NCBI GenBank assembly: GCA_017694665.1
Contig: JADIMP010000053.1
Location: forward strand, 1-58,164
Source of the DNA: Candidatus Gallilactobacillus intestinavium
GTDB lineage: Bacteria; Bacillota; Bacilli; Lactobacillales; Lactobacillaceae
Length of the DNA stretch: 58,164 nucleotides
Direction: 5' to 3'
The notes under the pieces were generated by a model, which made no database searches, was not told where the DNA came from, and was given only the letters and a program-made list of their open reading frames with translations. The position numbers and the translations under genes are program-made. Shown here piece after piece: positions 49,345 through 58,127 of this stretch; positions within the stretch are counted from its first letter, which is position 1; the number at the start of each line of letters is the position of its first letter.

Positions 49345-49581
49345 ATGGATATAAAAGAAACAGTATTATCAATATTAAATGATTTAACAGGTAGTGATTT
49401 GTCAGACAATTTAGATACTAATTTGTTTGATACTGATTTGCTTGATTCTATGGGATCGGTACAACTTTTATTAGAATTACAAAATCAATTAGGTATTGAA
49501 GTTGCTGTGTCAGAGTTTGAACGTTCTGAATGGGATACACCAAACAAAATCATTAAAAAAGTTGAGGAATTAATGAACTAA
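49345..49581 (+). CDS. dltC: D-alanyl carrier protein DltC
   Basis: This 78-residue acyl-carrier-like protein has the phosphopantetheine attachment serine S35 in '[12 protein letters not shown]'. It carries D-Ala from DltA to DltB. TTAGAGGAG is a good ribosome site. Only two bases separate its stop from dltD. Confidence 0.97.
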   Translation: MDIKETVLSILNDLTGSDLSDNLDTNLFDTDLLDSMGSVQLLLELQNQLGIEVAVSEFERSEWDTPNKIIKKVEELMN

Positions 49582-49583
49582 TT

Positions 49584-50858
49584 ATGAAGTCTTCAAAAAA
49601 ATTGTGGATGATTATTGGTCCGGTGATAACTGCTTTTTTAATATTAGGAGTATTATTACTACTTCCATTAAGATTTGACCATAATTCTAAACTATCAGAA
49701 GAAAAAGCAGCTGTTTCATTATCACCACAAATATTTAAAGGTAGACAGTTTAAAGAACAAGCTTTATCTGGTAAGTATGTTCCTTTTTTTGGTTCTAGTG
49801 AATTAAAACGAATGGATCCTTATCATCCTTCTGTATTAGCAGCTAAATATCATAGAAATTATAGGCCATTTTTATTAGGTAACGCGGGAACACAATGTTT
49901 GACGCAGTATTTTGCAATGCAAACTATTTTGTCACAACTAAAAGATAAAAAAGCTGTATTTATTATTTCTCCTCAATGGTTTGTTGCAAAGGGAGATGAT
50001 CCTAATGCTTTTGCCTATTATTATTCTAAGTTACAAGCAATTACTTGGTTACAACATGAGAATGGGTCAAAAATGGATAAATATGCTGCTAGAAGATTAT
50101 TGCAAATGCCTTCTGGGAGATCAGATAAATTTATAAAGAATTTATTGTATAAGGCTAAATTTGGTCATAAAATAACCAGGTTTGATAGATTCAGATTAGA
50201 TGTAGATGCTAATATTTTAAATCATGAAGATCAATTGTTTTCTGCAGTTGGTTTGAATAATAACTTAAATAAAATAAAACGTGGTGAAAAGCGTCTTCCT
50301 AATTCTGAAAATTATTCAGTTTTAGATAAACATGCTTATAGTTACGGCAAAAAAAGAACTAACAATAATAGATTTAGAATAAATAATAATTTTTATAAAA
50401 GAAGATTAGTTGGATATGTTAAAGGATTAAAAGGAGAACAGAAAAACTTTGATTATCGAAAATCACCAGAGTATGGAGATTTAGAGTTAGTTTTAAATCA
50501 GTTTGCTAAGACTCATACTAATGTATTGTTTATAATTCCACCGATTAATTCTTTATGGACTAAATATACTGGGTTAAATTCTAAAATGGTACAACAAACA
50601 GATAATAAAATCGTTCATCAATTGAAAAGTCAAGGATTTAATCATGTAGTTGATTTAAATAAATATGGTAGTGAGCCGTACTTTATGGAAGATACTATTC
50701 ACATTGGATATAGAGGATGGGTTAAAGTGGATGAGTATGTAAGGCCATTTATGAAAGAAAAAAATAAAAAAGTTAATTATGATATAAAAAACAAATTTTA
50801 TTCTTATAAATGGCAACAACTTTTCCCATCTAAGAAAAATTTAACGAATTTTAATTAA
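49584..50858 (+). CDS. dltD: D-alanyl-lipoteichoic acid biosynthesis protein DltD
   Basis: DltD is a membrane-anchored extracellular SGNH-like esterase needed for the last step of D-alanylation. The 424 residues begin with one membrane helix (about 7-28). The catalytic serine is in 'FFGSSELKRMDPYHPS', and the Asp/His pair is in 'EDTIHIGYRGW'. It completes the dlt operon and is followed by a terminator. Confidence 0.96.
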   Translation: MKSSKKLWMIIGPVITAFLILGVLLLLPLRFDHNSKLSEEKAAVSLSPQIFKGRQFKEQALSGKYVPFFGSSELKRMDPYHPSVLAAKYHRNYRPFLLGNAGTQCLTQYFAMQTILSQLKDKKAVFIISPQWFVAKGDDPNAFAYYYSKLQAITWLQHENGSKMDKYAARRLLQMPSGRSDKFIKNLLYKAKFGHKITRFDRFRLDVDANILNHEDQLFSAVGLNNNLNKIKRGEKRLPNSENYSVLDKHAYSYGKKRTNNNRFRINNNFYKRRLVGYVKGLKGEQKNFDYRKSPEYGDLELVLNQFAKTHTNVLFIIPPINSLWTKYTGLNSKMVQQTDNKIVHQLKSQGFNHVVDLNKYGSEPYFMEDTIHIGYRGWVKVDEYVRPFMKEKNKKVNYDIKNKFYSYKWQQLFPSKKNLTNFN

Positions 50859-50863
50859 TATTT

Positions 50864-50897
50864 AGTGTGCTAAAATTAATTTAAGCACACTTTTTTT
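50864..50897 (+). terminator. Intrinsic terminator of the dlt operon
   Basis: An 8-bp stem (50864-50871 with 50884-50891) with a 12-base loop is followed by seven T residues. Confidence 0.88.
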
Positions 50898-50920
50898 ATA
50901 AAAGAAAAAGGAAATATTAA

Positions 50921-51715
50921 ATGAAGCATAATAATTTTCCAATAGGATTTTTAGATTCTGGGGTTGGGGGATTAACTGTTGTTAATGAATTATTAAAATT
51001 AAATAATAAGGAAAATATTTTTTTTATTGGTGATCAGAAGAATGCACCATATGGAACAAAGAAAATAAAAGAAATAGAATCTTTAGTTCAACAAGATATC
51101 AATTTTTTATTGAAACATAATGTTAAGGCCATTGTCATGGCTTGTAATACAGCTAGTGCTGTTTATATTAATAAGGCACGATCTTACTTATCTATCCCAG
51201 TTATTGGAATGATTGATTCTGGTGCAGTTTCTGCTTCAAAAGTTACTTTAACAAAAAGAATAGGAGTAATAGCTACTAGTGCTACAGTAAATCAACATTC
51301 ATATCAGAAAGCAATAACTGCTTTAATACCCGATGCTCAAATATTTGAATTATCTTGTTCAGAATTTGTGCCATTAATTGAAGAAAATGCTGATATCAAT
51401 CAAATTCGGTCTATTGTTAGTAAAAAATTATCATATTTTGACGATAAGAGTATTGATTGCTTGGTTTTGGGATGTACTCATTTTCCAATTATAAAGAATG
51501 TAATATCTGATTGTATAAATAGTAATATTGAAATTGTAAATCCTGCAATTGAAGTAATTCGAAAATTAATGGATATCCTTACAGAGGAAGAATTATTGTC
51601 TAATATAAAAAAACATGATTATTTTTATACTACGTATGATAATGGTGTTATGAATAAACTGGCTTATAAATTATTTCATAGGCAAGTTAAAATAAAGGTT
51701 ATTGGTAATGAGTGA
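50921..51715 (+). CDS. murI: Glutamate racemase
   Basis: MurI supplies D-glutamate for peptidoglycan. The 264-residue protein has both catalytic cysteine regions, 'MACNTASA' (with 'GDQKNAPYGTK' before) and 'LGCTHFPII'. AAAAGGAAA is the ribosome site. Its 3' end overlaps rdgB by eight bases. The racE/murI-rdgB pair is common in Firmicutes. Confidence 0.97.
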   Translation: MKHNNFPIGFLDSGVGGLTVVNELLKLNNKENIFFIGDQKNAPYGTKKIKEIESLVQQDINFLLKHNVKAIVMACNTASAVYINKARSYLSIPVIGMIDSGAVSASKVTLTKRIGVIATSATVNQHSYQKAITALIPDAQIFELSCSEFVPLIEENADINQIRSIVSKKLSYFDDKSIDCLVLGCTHFPIIKNVISDCINSNIEIVNPAIEVIRKLMDILTEEELLSNIKKHDYFYTTYDNGVMNKLAYKLFHRQVKIKVIGNE

Positions 51716-52301
51716 ATCAAAAATTATAATTGCAACTAACAATAGTGGAAAACTATTAGAATATAAGAATGCTTTTAGTTCATTTAACTTTAATGTTGTT
51801 GGTTTATCTGATTTAAATTTGAATTTAGATCCTCCTTTAGAAACAGGTAATACTTTTTTAGAAAATGCGGAAATAAAGGCTAAATATTATAGTATTCATT
51901 TAAACGAAATTGTTATTGCTGATGATTCTGGATTAGTTGTTGATTCTTTAAATGGAGAACCTGGAGTTTATTCTGCACGTTATGCAGGGGATCATGACGA
52001 TGAAGCAAATAATGAAAAATTATTGTTAAAATTGCAAAATAAATCTGATAGATCGGCACATTTTGTTACTAATATTGTGGCTATAAAACCCACAGGAGAA
52101 AAAATGGTTGTTACAGGTAGGTTAAATGGAGAAATCTTGAAAAAAAAGAGAGGTATTAACGGTTTTGGTTATGATCCATTATTTTATGTGCCACAAAAAG
52201 ATAAAACATTAGCCGAAATGACTATAAGTGAAAAAAATAGTATAAGTCATAGAGGTATAGCTTTTAAAAAATTAATGAATGATTTTTATGAATGGATTTG
52301 A
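51708..52301 (+). CDS. rdgB: XTP/dITP diphosphatase (non-canonical purine NTP pyrophosphatase)
   Basis: This house-cleaning enzyme hydrolyses ITP, dITP and XTP so that deaminated purines do not enter nucleic acids. The 197-residue HAM1/RdgB protein has 'IATNNSGKLLEYKNAF', 'VIADDSGLVVDSLNGEPGVYSARYAG', 'NGFGYDPLFYVP' and 'SHRGIAFKKL'. ATG 51708 overlaps the end of murI; a TTG two codons earlier was rejected because it is a poorer start. Confidence 0.97.
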   Translation: MSESKIIIATNNSGKLLEYKNAFSSFNFNVVGLSDLNLNLDPPLETGNTFLENAEIKAKYYSIHLNEIVIADDSGLVVDSLNGEPGVYSARYAGDHDDEANNEKLLLKLQNKSDRSAHFVTNIVAIKPTGEKMVVTGRLNGEILKKKRGINGFGYDPLFYVPQKDKTLAEMTISEKNSISHRGIAFKKLMNDFYEWI

Positions 52302-52327
52302 ATTAATTTAAAGGAGAATTGTATTAT

Positions 52328-52675
52328 ATGTCAGGATTAACTTTTGCTGCATTATTAGCAGCTGTTGCATTTTTAGTTTTAGTTATTTTTTTGTGTATTT
52401 TTATTAGCAGATTTACTGTTATGATAAATGAGATTAAGAGAATCACATCTTTATTAACTGATGATATGCATGTTATTTTAAAACAGGTAGAAGTTTTATT
52501 GCATAGTACAAGTGATTTAATGGATGATGTTAATGATAAAAGCAGAAAATTAAATCCATTAATAACGGCAATTTCTAATTTAAGTATTAAGTTAAATAAT
52601 GTTTTTGATAGACAACACCATAGTATTTTAAGTAAGATAATTAAAATATTTAAAAATAAAAAAAAGGATGCATAG
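52328..52675 (+). CDS. DUF948 family membrane-anchored protein
   Basis: The 115-residue protein has an N-terminal membrane helix (about 5-27) and then a cytosolic helical region with 'LLTDDMHVILKQVEVLLHSTSDLMDDV', typical of DUF948. The function is unknown. TTG 52319 is only two bases from AAGGAG, whereas ATG 52328 is 11 bases away and was chosen. In many lactobacilli a YtxH-like gene follows; here a terminator follows at once. Confidence 0.82.
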   Translation: MSGLTFAALLAAVAFLVLVIFLCIFISRFTVMINEIKRITSLLTDDMHVILKQVEVLLHSTSDLMDDVNDKSRKLNPLITAISNLSIKLNNVFDRQHHSILSKIIKIFKNKKKDA

Positions 52676-52688
52676 AGCATCCTTTTTT
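52661..52688 (+). terminator. Bidirectional terminator between DUF948 gene and pepQ
   Basis: An 11-bp stem (52661-52671 with 52677-52687) has a 5-base loop and A and T runs on both sides. It serves two convergent units. Confidence 0.92.
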
Positions 52689-52698
52689 ATTTTTAAAT

Positions 52699-53802
52699 TT
52701 ATAATTGTAATAGTTTTTTAGTTGTATTAGTAAAAGTTTTGCAACCATTTTTAGTAACATAAACACAATCTTCAATTCTAACACCTAATTCGTTTGGAAT
52801 GTAAATGCCAGGTTCTATAGAAAAACACATACCTTTTTTAAGTATAATATTGCTACTTTGAGAAATATCAGGATATTCATGTTCTGATTGTCCTATACCA
52901 TGTCCTAAACGATGAATGAAATAATCTCCATATCCATATTTTGTGATTATATTTCTTGCAATACCGTCTAATTCTTTAGCAGATATTCCTGGTTTAATAG
53001 CATTAATAGCTTCTAGGTTAGCTTCTAAACATATGTTATATATATCTTTTTGTCTATCAGTAATTTTACCTAAAGCTACAGTACGAGTAGCGTCTGAAAT
53101 ATAATTATTATAAACTGTACCTAAATCTATTAAAATTAGCTCGTTTTTTGTTGCTTTAATGTCACTAGTTTCTCCATGAGGTTCTGCTGCATGTTTACCA
53201 AACTGGATTAATGGATCGAAACTAGTATGCATGATTCCTTTTTTCTTTAAAGAGTAATCTATTTCAGTACTAATTTGTTGTTCAGTAACTCCTTCATGTA
53301 TTTTATTAAAAGCAGTTTGAAAGGCAAAATCTGCATCCTTTCCAGCTTTTAATAATAATTCTATTTCTTGTTCACTTTTAATGACTCTCAGTTGATCAAT
53401 ATAATCATCAATGTAAGTTGAAAAATTTGTATTAGGAAATAAATTTGTTAATTTTTTAAGTTTAAAAACTGTTAAATTTTTAGCTTCAATTGCAATTTTT
53501 TGAGGATTGCTAATATTTTTGTATATTGTGTTTGCAATTAATTTATATGGATCTTCATCATCCATATAAGAATATATTTCATAAGGCCAATTATTTTCTT
53601 TAATTGCTTCTACTTCTAAGGAAGGACAAAATATGAACGGTTCTTTGTCTTTAAAAATTATTAAAGCTAATACTCTCTCTATAGGATCAGAGTTAAAGCC
53701 AGTTAAATACTTAATTGTATTAAAATTATTTATAAATGCTATATCTATATTTTTTTGTGATAACCATTTAGCAATTGACTGAATTTTTGAAATGTTGTTC
53801 AT
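52699..53802 (-). CDS. pepQ: Xaa-Pro dipeptidase PepQ
   Basis: This is a cytosolic prolidase that splits X-Pro dipeptides, useful to proline-requiring lactic acid bacteria. The 367-residue 'pita-bread' metalloprotein has the five metal ligands in 'LIDLGT...SDATRT' (two Asp), 'HRLGHGIG' (His), 'SIEPGIY' (Glu) and 'RIEDCV' (Glu). It is divergent from ccpA, the classic pepQ-ccpA arrangement of lactobacilli, in which pepQ is often under CcpA control. Confidence 0.96.
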   Translation of the reverse strand: MNNISKIQSIAKWLSQKNIDIAFINNFNTIKYLTGFNSDPIERVLALIIFKDKEPFIFCPSLEVEAIKENNWPYEIYSYMDDEDPYKLIANTIYKNISNPQKIAIEAKNLTVFKLKKLTNLFPNTNFSTYIDDYIDQLRVIKSEQEIELLLKAGKDADFAFQTAFNKIHEGVTEQQISTEIDYSLKKKGIMHTSFDPLIQFGKHAAEPHGETSDIKATKNELILIDLGTVYNNYISDATRTVALGKITDRQKDIYNICLEANLEAINAIKPGISAKELDGIARNIITKYGYGDYFIHRLGHGIGQSEHEYPDISQSSNIILKKGMCFSIEPGIYIPNELGVRIEDCVYVTKNGCKTFTNTTKKLLQL

Positions 53803-53858
53803 GTTATGATGCTTCTTTCTATTTCAATTTATAAATAAATGATTTATAGTGCTTATTA

Positions 53859-53864
53859 TATAAT
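53859..53864 (+). promoter_or_regulatory. -10 element before ccpA
   Basis: A perfect TATAAT at 53859-53864 lies 20 bases before the ccpA start. No clear -35 and no convincing cre operator (consensus TGWAANCGNTNWCA) were found in the 82-base pepQ-ccpA gap. Confidence 0.45.
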
Positions 53865-53884
53865 AAAGCTTAAGAGAAAAAATT

Positions 53885-54877
53885 ATGGAAAAACAAAATA
53901 TAACTATTTATGACGTCGCTAATAAAGCTGGAGTTTCAATGGCTACTGTTTCCCGAGTTATAAATAATAGTTCTCGTGTTAGAGAAGATACTAAAGCTAA
54001 GGTTTTAAAAATTATTAACGATCTAAATTATAGACCTAATGTTGTAGCAAAGGGATTAGCTTCTAAAAGAACGACTACTGTTGGAGTTATTACTCCAGAT
54101 TTAATTAATTCTTATTTTTCTGAGTTAGCAAAGGGAATTGATGATGTTTCTTTAATGTATAATTATAATATTATACTTGCATCGTCAGACAAAGATGAAA
54201 AGAAGACAATTAAAGTGATTAACAATCTTTTAGCAAAACAAATAGATGGATTAATCTTAATAGGTGATCAGTTGTCTGACAATGCAAGTAGTTTATTGAA
54301 GAGTAGTAAAGTACCTGTTGTGTTAGCAGGAGCTTTGGATGATTATTTTCCGACAGTTAATATAGATTATGAAAAAGCTGTATATGAAGTAATTGTTAGA
54401 TTTATAAAAGAAAATAGAAAAAAAATAGCTTTTGTTGGTAATTTAGACAACTATATAGATAAAAAATTACGTTTAAATGGCTATAAAAAAGCACTAAATG
54501 AAAATAATATTAAATTTGATAATCAATTAGTTTTTGATTCTTATTATGAATCTTATGATTTTGGTTATGAGACTAGTAAGAAGATAAAAGAATTAGATTT
54601 AGATGCAGTTTATGCAGCTAATGATGATGTAGCGGTTGGGATTTTGAATGGTTTATTAGATCTTGGTAAGAGTGTTCCTTCGGATATAGCTATTGTTACC
54701 AGTAATAATACTAAAATAACTAATATGATACGTCCTAAATTAGGTTCTATAATTCAGCCTTTATACGATTTAGGAGCTGTTTCGATGAGATTGTTAACTA
54801 AATTAATTGATAATGAAACATTTGATGAAAAAAATGTTGTTTTACCACATAATTTTAAATCTAGGCAAACAGGATAA
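53885..54877 (+). CDS. ccpA: Catabolite control protein A
   Basis: CcpA is the LacI-family master regulator of carbon catabolite control; with HPr-Ser-P it binds cre sites. The 330-residue protein has the helix-turn-helix and hinge ('TIYDVANKAGVSMATVSRVI', 'NYRPNVVAKGLASKR') and a periplasmic-binding-like domain ending in 'VVLPHNFKSRQTG'. Position next to divergent pepQ distinguishes it from sugar-specific LacI paralogues. Confidence 0.95.
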   Translation: MEKQNITIYDVANKAGVSMATVSRVINNSSRVREDTKAKVLKIINDLNYRPNVVAKGLASKRTTTVGVITPDLINSYFSELAKGIDDVSLMYNYNIILASSDKDEKKTIKVINNLLAKQIDGLILIGDQLSDNASSLLKSSKVPVVLAGALDDYFPTVNIDYEKAVYEVIVRFIKENRKKIAFVGNLDNYIDKKLRLNGYKKALNENNIKFDNQLVFDSYYESYDFGYETSKKIKELDLDAVYAANDDVAVGILNGLLDLGKSVPSDIAIVTSNNTKITNMIRPKLGSIIQPLYDLGAVSMRLLTKLIDNETFDEKNVVLPHNFKSRQTG

Positions 54878-54884
54878 GTTTAAT

Positions 54885-54913
54885 TGATGTAAGAATGCTT
54901 ATATGCTAAACTA
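54885..54913 (+). promoter_or_regulatory. yebC promoter
   Basis: TTGATG (54885-54890), a 17-base spacer and TAAACT (54908-54913) preceded by TGC (54905-54907) form a convincing extended -10 promoter 38 bases before yebC. Confidence 0.65.
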
Positions 54914-54951
54914 TCTATGTTTTAAAGTGTCGAAAAGAAAGGAGATTTTGT

Positions 54952-55686
54952 ATGTCTGGACATAGTAAATGGCATAATATTCAAGGTCGTAAAAATGCTC
55001 AAGATGCTAAGCGTGGTAAAATTTTTCAAAAAATATCGCGTGATTTATATCAAGCTGCTAAGGATGGTGGGGCAGATCCCGACGGAAATCCACAATTACG
55101 TTTAGTAATGGACAAAGCTAAAGCTGCAAATATGCCTAAGAATGTTATTCAACGTGCTTTAGATAAGGCAACTGGTGCTGGTGGTCAAAATTATGAAGAA
55201 ATTATGTATGAGGGATATGGACCTGGTGGAACAGCGGTTATGGTTTTTGCATTAACTGATAATAAGAACCGTACTGCAGCAGCAATTCGTTCTGCTTTTA
55301 GTCATCATGGAGGAACATTAGGATCATCAGGCTCAGTATCATATATGTTTAATCGTAAGGGATACATAGTTATATTGCGAGATGGATTAGATGTAGATGA
55401 GGATACTATGTTAATGGATGCTTTAGATGCTGGAGCTGAAGACATGGACACGTTAGATGATAAATTTAAAATTTATACTGATCCGTCACAATTGGCTAGT
55501 GTAAGAGATGCTTTACAAAGTAAAGGATATACTTTGGATACTGCTGAAATAACAATGATTCCTGAAAATACAACTCCTGTACCCGAAGATAAGAAAACAC
55601 AGTATGATAATTTAATAGATGAATTAACTAATAACGATGATGTAGCTGATGTTTATGAAGCTGCAGTTAAAGAAGATGACAATTAA
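54952..55686 (+). CDS. yebC: YebC/PmpR family protein
   Basis: The 244-residue protein starts '[25 protein letters not shown]', which is diagnostic. Members were annotated as transcription regulators; recent work assigns YebC proteins to translation of difficult proline stretches, and either role may apply. It has its own promoter and a strong AAAGGAGA ribosome site. In many lactobacilli the comG operon follows; here a terminator and then a methyltransferase gene follow. Confidence 0.96.
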   Translation: MSGHSKWHNIQGRKNAQDAKRGKIFQKISRDLYQAAKDGGADPDGNPQLRLVMDKAKAANMPKNVIQRALDKATGAGGQNYEEIMYEGYGPGGTAVMVFALTDNKNRTAAAIRSAFSHHGGTLGSSGSVSYMFNRKGYIVILRDGLDVDEDTMLMDALDAGAEDMDTLDDKFKIYTDPSQLASVRDALQSKGYTLDTAEITMIPENTTPVPEDKKTQYDNLIDELTNNDDVADVYEAAVKEDDN

Positions 55687-55691
55687 TTGAT

Positions 55692-55729
55692 ATGCTCTTT
55701 GAGAATTTGTTTTTCAAAGAGCATTTTTT
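55692..55729 (+). terminator. Intrinsic terminator after yebC
   Basis: A perfect 11-bp stem (55692-55702 with 55714-55724) with an 11-base loop ends in a T run just before the next ribosome site. Confidence 0.92.
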
Positions 55730-55738
55730 AGAGGACAT

Positions 55739-56752
55739 ATGGTTAATAATATAAATGATCTTTATAAAAAATTAAACGATTCCATTGAATTGTTGCGTTC
55801 TGAACTTAAATCTAGTTATTTAGATGCTTTAATTGAAGTTGGAGATGATTTATGTGATCACGGTGTTGTGAGAGTAGAAAATGGAATTCCAAGTGTTAAA
55901 GTACAGAAAAAATTGCAAGAAAATTATAATTTCATTTTAAGTTCTATTAATGAACCCAAAAAATTTAGAGAAATTTTTCAATTTATTTTAATAAACGCTT
56001 TACATAATGATAAATTTGATAGTAATCATCAGTTAACACCTGATACTATTGCATATATTATGGGTTATATGATTAATTGTTTAAATAATAAAACTAATTT
56101 ATCAATTGTAGATATAAGTGTAGGTACCGGAAATTTATTAGCTACTATTTTAAATCAACTTAAAGAAAACCATAATTTACTTAATATTAGAAGTTTTGGC
56201 ATTGATAATGATGAATCTATGATTGCGGTTTCTAATATTAATTTTACTTTACAAAATTTAAATACTGTTTTGATTCACCAGGATTCTTTGTCTAATTTGT
56301 CATTTAAAGATAGTATAGATTTTGTTATTGGTGATTTACCTGTTGGATATTATCCGTTAAATGTTCAAAATAGAGGATATAAAACATCTTTTGATGATGG
56401 TTTATCATATTCACATTATTTGTTAATTGAACAAGGTATGAATATTTTATCTAGTTCTGGTTGGGGATTATTTCTTGTTCCAAGTAATATCTTTAATGAT
56501 AAAAAATCCGAACAATTATTGAAATGGATTAATGATAATGTATACTTACAAGGGATAATAAATTTGCCAAGTGATATTTTTAAAAATAGTAAATCACAAA
56601 AGTCATTACTTCTTTTACAAAAAAAAGGTAAGACTGCACGACAAGCTAATCCTGTTCTTTTGGGAGATATTGCTTCATTTAAAAATGGAGATTCTTTTAA
56701 AAGGAATATAAATCAAATTACTAATTGGATAAATGAGTTAAAGGAGAATTAA
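55739..56752 (+). CDS. Class I SAM-dependent methyltransferase (YtxK-like)
   Basis: The 337-residue protein resembles YtxK, an adenine-N6-methyltransferase-like enzyme found between comG and ackA in Firmicutes. The SAM-binding motif I is 'IVDISVGTGNLL', and 'FGIDNDESMIAVSNIN' follows. The catalytic NPPY/F position reads 'GDLPVGYYP' (Asp-Leu-Pro), as in the YtxK branch, so DNA methylation is not assured. No restriction gene is nearby. It ends three bases before ackA's start and shares its message. Its target is unknown. Confidence 0.85.
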   Translation: MVNNINDLYKKLNDSIELLRSELKSSYLDALIEVGDDLCDHGVVRVENGIPSVKVQKKLQENYNFILSSINEPKKFREIFQFILINALHNDKFDSNHQLTPDTIAYIMGYMINCLNNKTNLSIVDISVGTGNLLATILNQLKENHNLLNIRSFGIDNDESMIAVSNINFTLQNLNTVLIHQDSLSNLSFKDSIDFVIGDLPVGYYPLNVQNRGYKTSFDDGLSYSHYLLIEQGMNILSSSGWGLFLVPSNIFNDKKSEQLLKWINDNVYLQGIINLPSDIFKNSKSQKSLLLLQKKGKTARQANPVLLGDIASFKNGDSFKRNINQITNWINELKEN

Positions 56753-56754
56753 TT

Positions 56755-57933
56755 ATGCCAAAGACGATAGCGGTTAACGCTGGTAGTTCAACATTGAAAT
56801 TTAAGTTATTTGATATGCCTTCTGAAAATGTAGTTGCTGAAGGGATTGTAGACCGTGTTGGATTTGATATGGGATCTTTTACTTTAAAGTATGGAAATGG
56901 TCAAAAATATAGTGTTGAACAAAAATTTGCTACACATCAAGAAGGAATTGATTTATTATTACAAAAATTAACAGAGTTAAAAATAATAAATGATTTTTCA
57001 GAAATTACTGGTGTCGGCCATCGTATTGTTGCTGGAGGGGAATATTTTACTGATTCAGTGCTAATAGATGATGATGTTTTGGATAAAATAGAATCTTTAA
57101 TAGAATATGCTCCATTACATCAACCTGCTCATATTATGGGAATTAAAGCTTTTAAGAAAGCTTTACCTAATGCCACTGCTGTAGCGGTTTTTGATACTTC
57201 ATTTCATGCAGGAATGCCAGAAGAAAATTATTTGTATTCGATTCCGTATGAATATTATGAAAAATATGGTGCCCGTAGATATGGGGCACATGGAACTAGC
57301 CATAGATATGTAGCTCAACGTGCAGCTGATTTGTTAGGAAAGCCTTTGGAAGAATTAAAATTAATAACTTTACATTTGGGAGCTGGAGCTTCAATAACTG
57401 CTGTAGATCATGGAAAATCTATTGATACTTCAATGGGATTTACTCCATTAGCTGGTATAACTATGGCAACGCGTTCTGGAGATATAGATCCTTCTTTAGT
57501 TGATTTTTTGAGAGAAAAATTAAATGTTAGTTCTGCTGATATGATTGATATTTTAAATAAGAAATCTGGTTTACTAGGAATATCTGGAATTTCTGCTGAT
57601 ATGCGTGAATTAGAAAGCAGTAATGATCATAGAGCAGAGTTAGCTATTAATATATTTAATAATCGCGTAATAAAATATGTTGGATCTTATATTGCTGAAA
57701 TGGGCGGAGTAGATGGATTAGTATTTACTGCAGGAATTGGAGAAAATTCTGCTGAAACTAGAGCTACTGTGTCTAATGCGTTTAATTATATGGGAATTAA
57801 AATTGATGATAATAAAAACAACGTTAGAGGAAAGGAAACAATTGTTTCCACTGATGATTCTAGCGCTGCAGTTATGTTAATTCCTACAAATGAGGAATTA
57901 ATGATTGCAAGAGATGTTGAAAGATTCAAATAG
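56755..57933 (+). CDS. ackA: Acetate kinase
   Basis: AckA interconverts acetyl phosphate plus ADP with acetate plus ATP, the energy-yielding end of the acetate branch of (hetero)fermentation. The 392-residue protein has 'VNAGSSTLKFKLF', 'RIVAGGEYF', 'VFDTSFHAGMP', 'HGTSHRYVAQ' and 'TAGIGENS'. It follows the YtxK-like gene by two bases, with its ribosome site (AAGGAG) inside that gene. A terminator follows. Confidence 0.98.
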   Translation: MPKTIAVNAGSSTLKFKLFDMPSENVVAEGIVDRVGFDMGSFTLKYGNGQKYSVEQKFATHQEGIDLLLQKLTELKIINDFSEITGVGHRIVAGGEYFTDSVLIDDDVLDKIESLIEYAPLHQPAHIMGIKAFKKALPNATAVAVFDTSFHAGMPEENYLYSIPYEYYEKYGARRYGAHGTSHRYVAQRAADLLGKPLEELKLITLHLGAGASITAVDHGKSIDTSMGFTPLAGITMATRSGDIDPSLVDFLREKLNVSSADMIDILNKKSGLLGISGISADMRELESSNDHRAELAINIFNNRVIKYVGSYIAEMGGVDGLVFTAGIGENSAETRATVSNAFNYMGIKIDDNKNNVRGKETIVSTDDSSAAVMLIPTNEELMIARDVERFK

Positions 57934-57946
57934 AATTTTTTATTTT

Positions 57947-57980
57947 AAAAGAAGTGCTACTTTTGTAGTACTTCTTTTAT
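57947..57980 (+). terminator. Intrinsic terminator after ackA
   Basis: A 14-bp stem (57947-57960 with 57965-57978, one G-T pair) has a 4-base TTTT loop and T-rich 3' flank. Confidence 0.92.
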
Positions 57981-58018
57981 TTTTGTTATTTATTTTAATT
58001 ATATTATTAACTTTTTGC

Positions 58019-58047
58019 TTGACCGTGATTATAATCCCTGATAACAT
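58019..58047 (+). promoter_or_regulatory. Upstream promoter (P1) of a probable rRNA operon
   Basis: TTGACC (58019-58024) and TAACAT (58042-58047) have a 17-base spacer. It pairs with a stronger site about 75 bases on, the usual tandem arrangement for rRNA operons. Confidence 0.5.
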
Positions 58048-58093
58048 ATATAAACGTTGATGATAATTCAACAATGATTTTAAAAGAAAGATA

Positions 58094-58127
58094 TTGACAA
58101 ACAATTAATATCTTGGTACATTATAAT
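58094..58127 (+). promoter_or_regulatory. Downstream promoter (P2) of a probable rRNA operon
   Basis: A consensus TTGACA (58094-58099) is followed after 17 bases by TACATT (58117-58122), and an overlapping consensus TATAAT lies at 58122-58127 (22-base spacing). Either could be the -10. Confidence 0.65.

Noticed and set aside
52324-52680. 118-codon open frame on the minus strand opposite the DUF948 gene
   Set aside because: It mirrors the DUF948 gene almost exactly, has no ribosome site, and DUF948 has recognisable family features and a ribosome site.
53803-53884. cre operator between pepQ and ccpA
   Set aside because: Expected from other lactobacilli, but no sequence close to TGWAANCGNTNWCA could be found.
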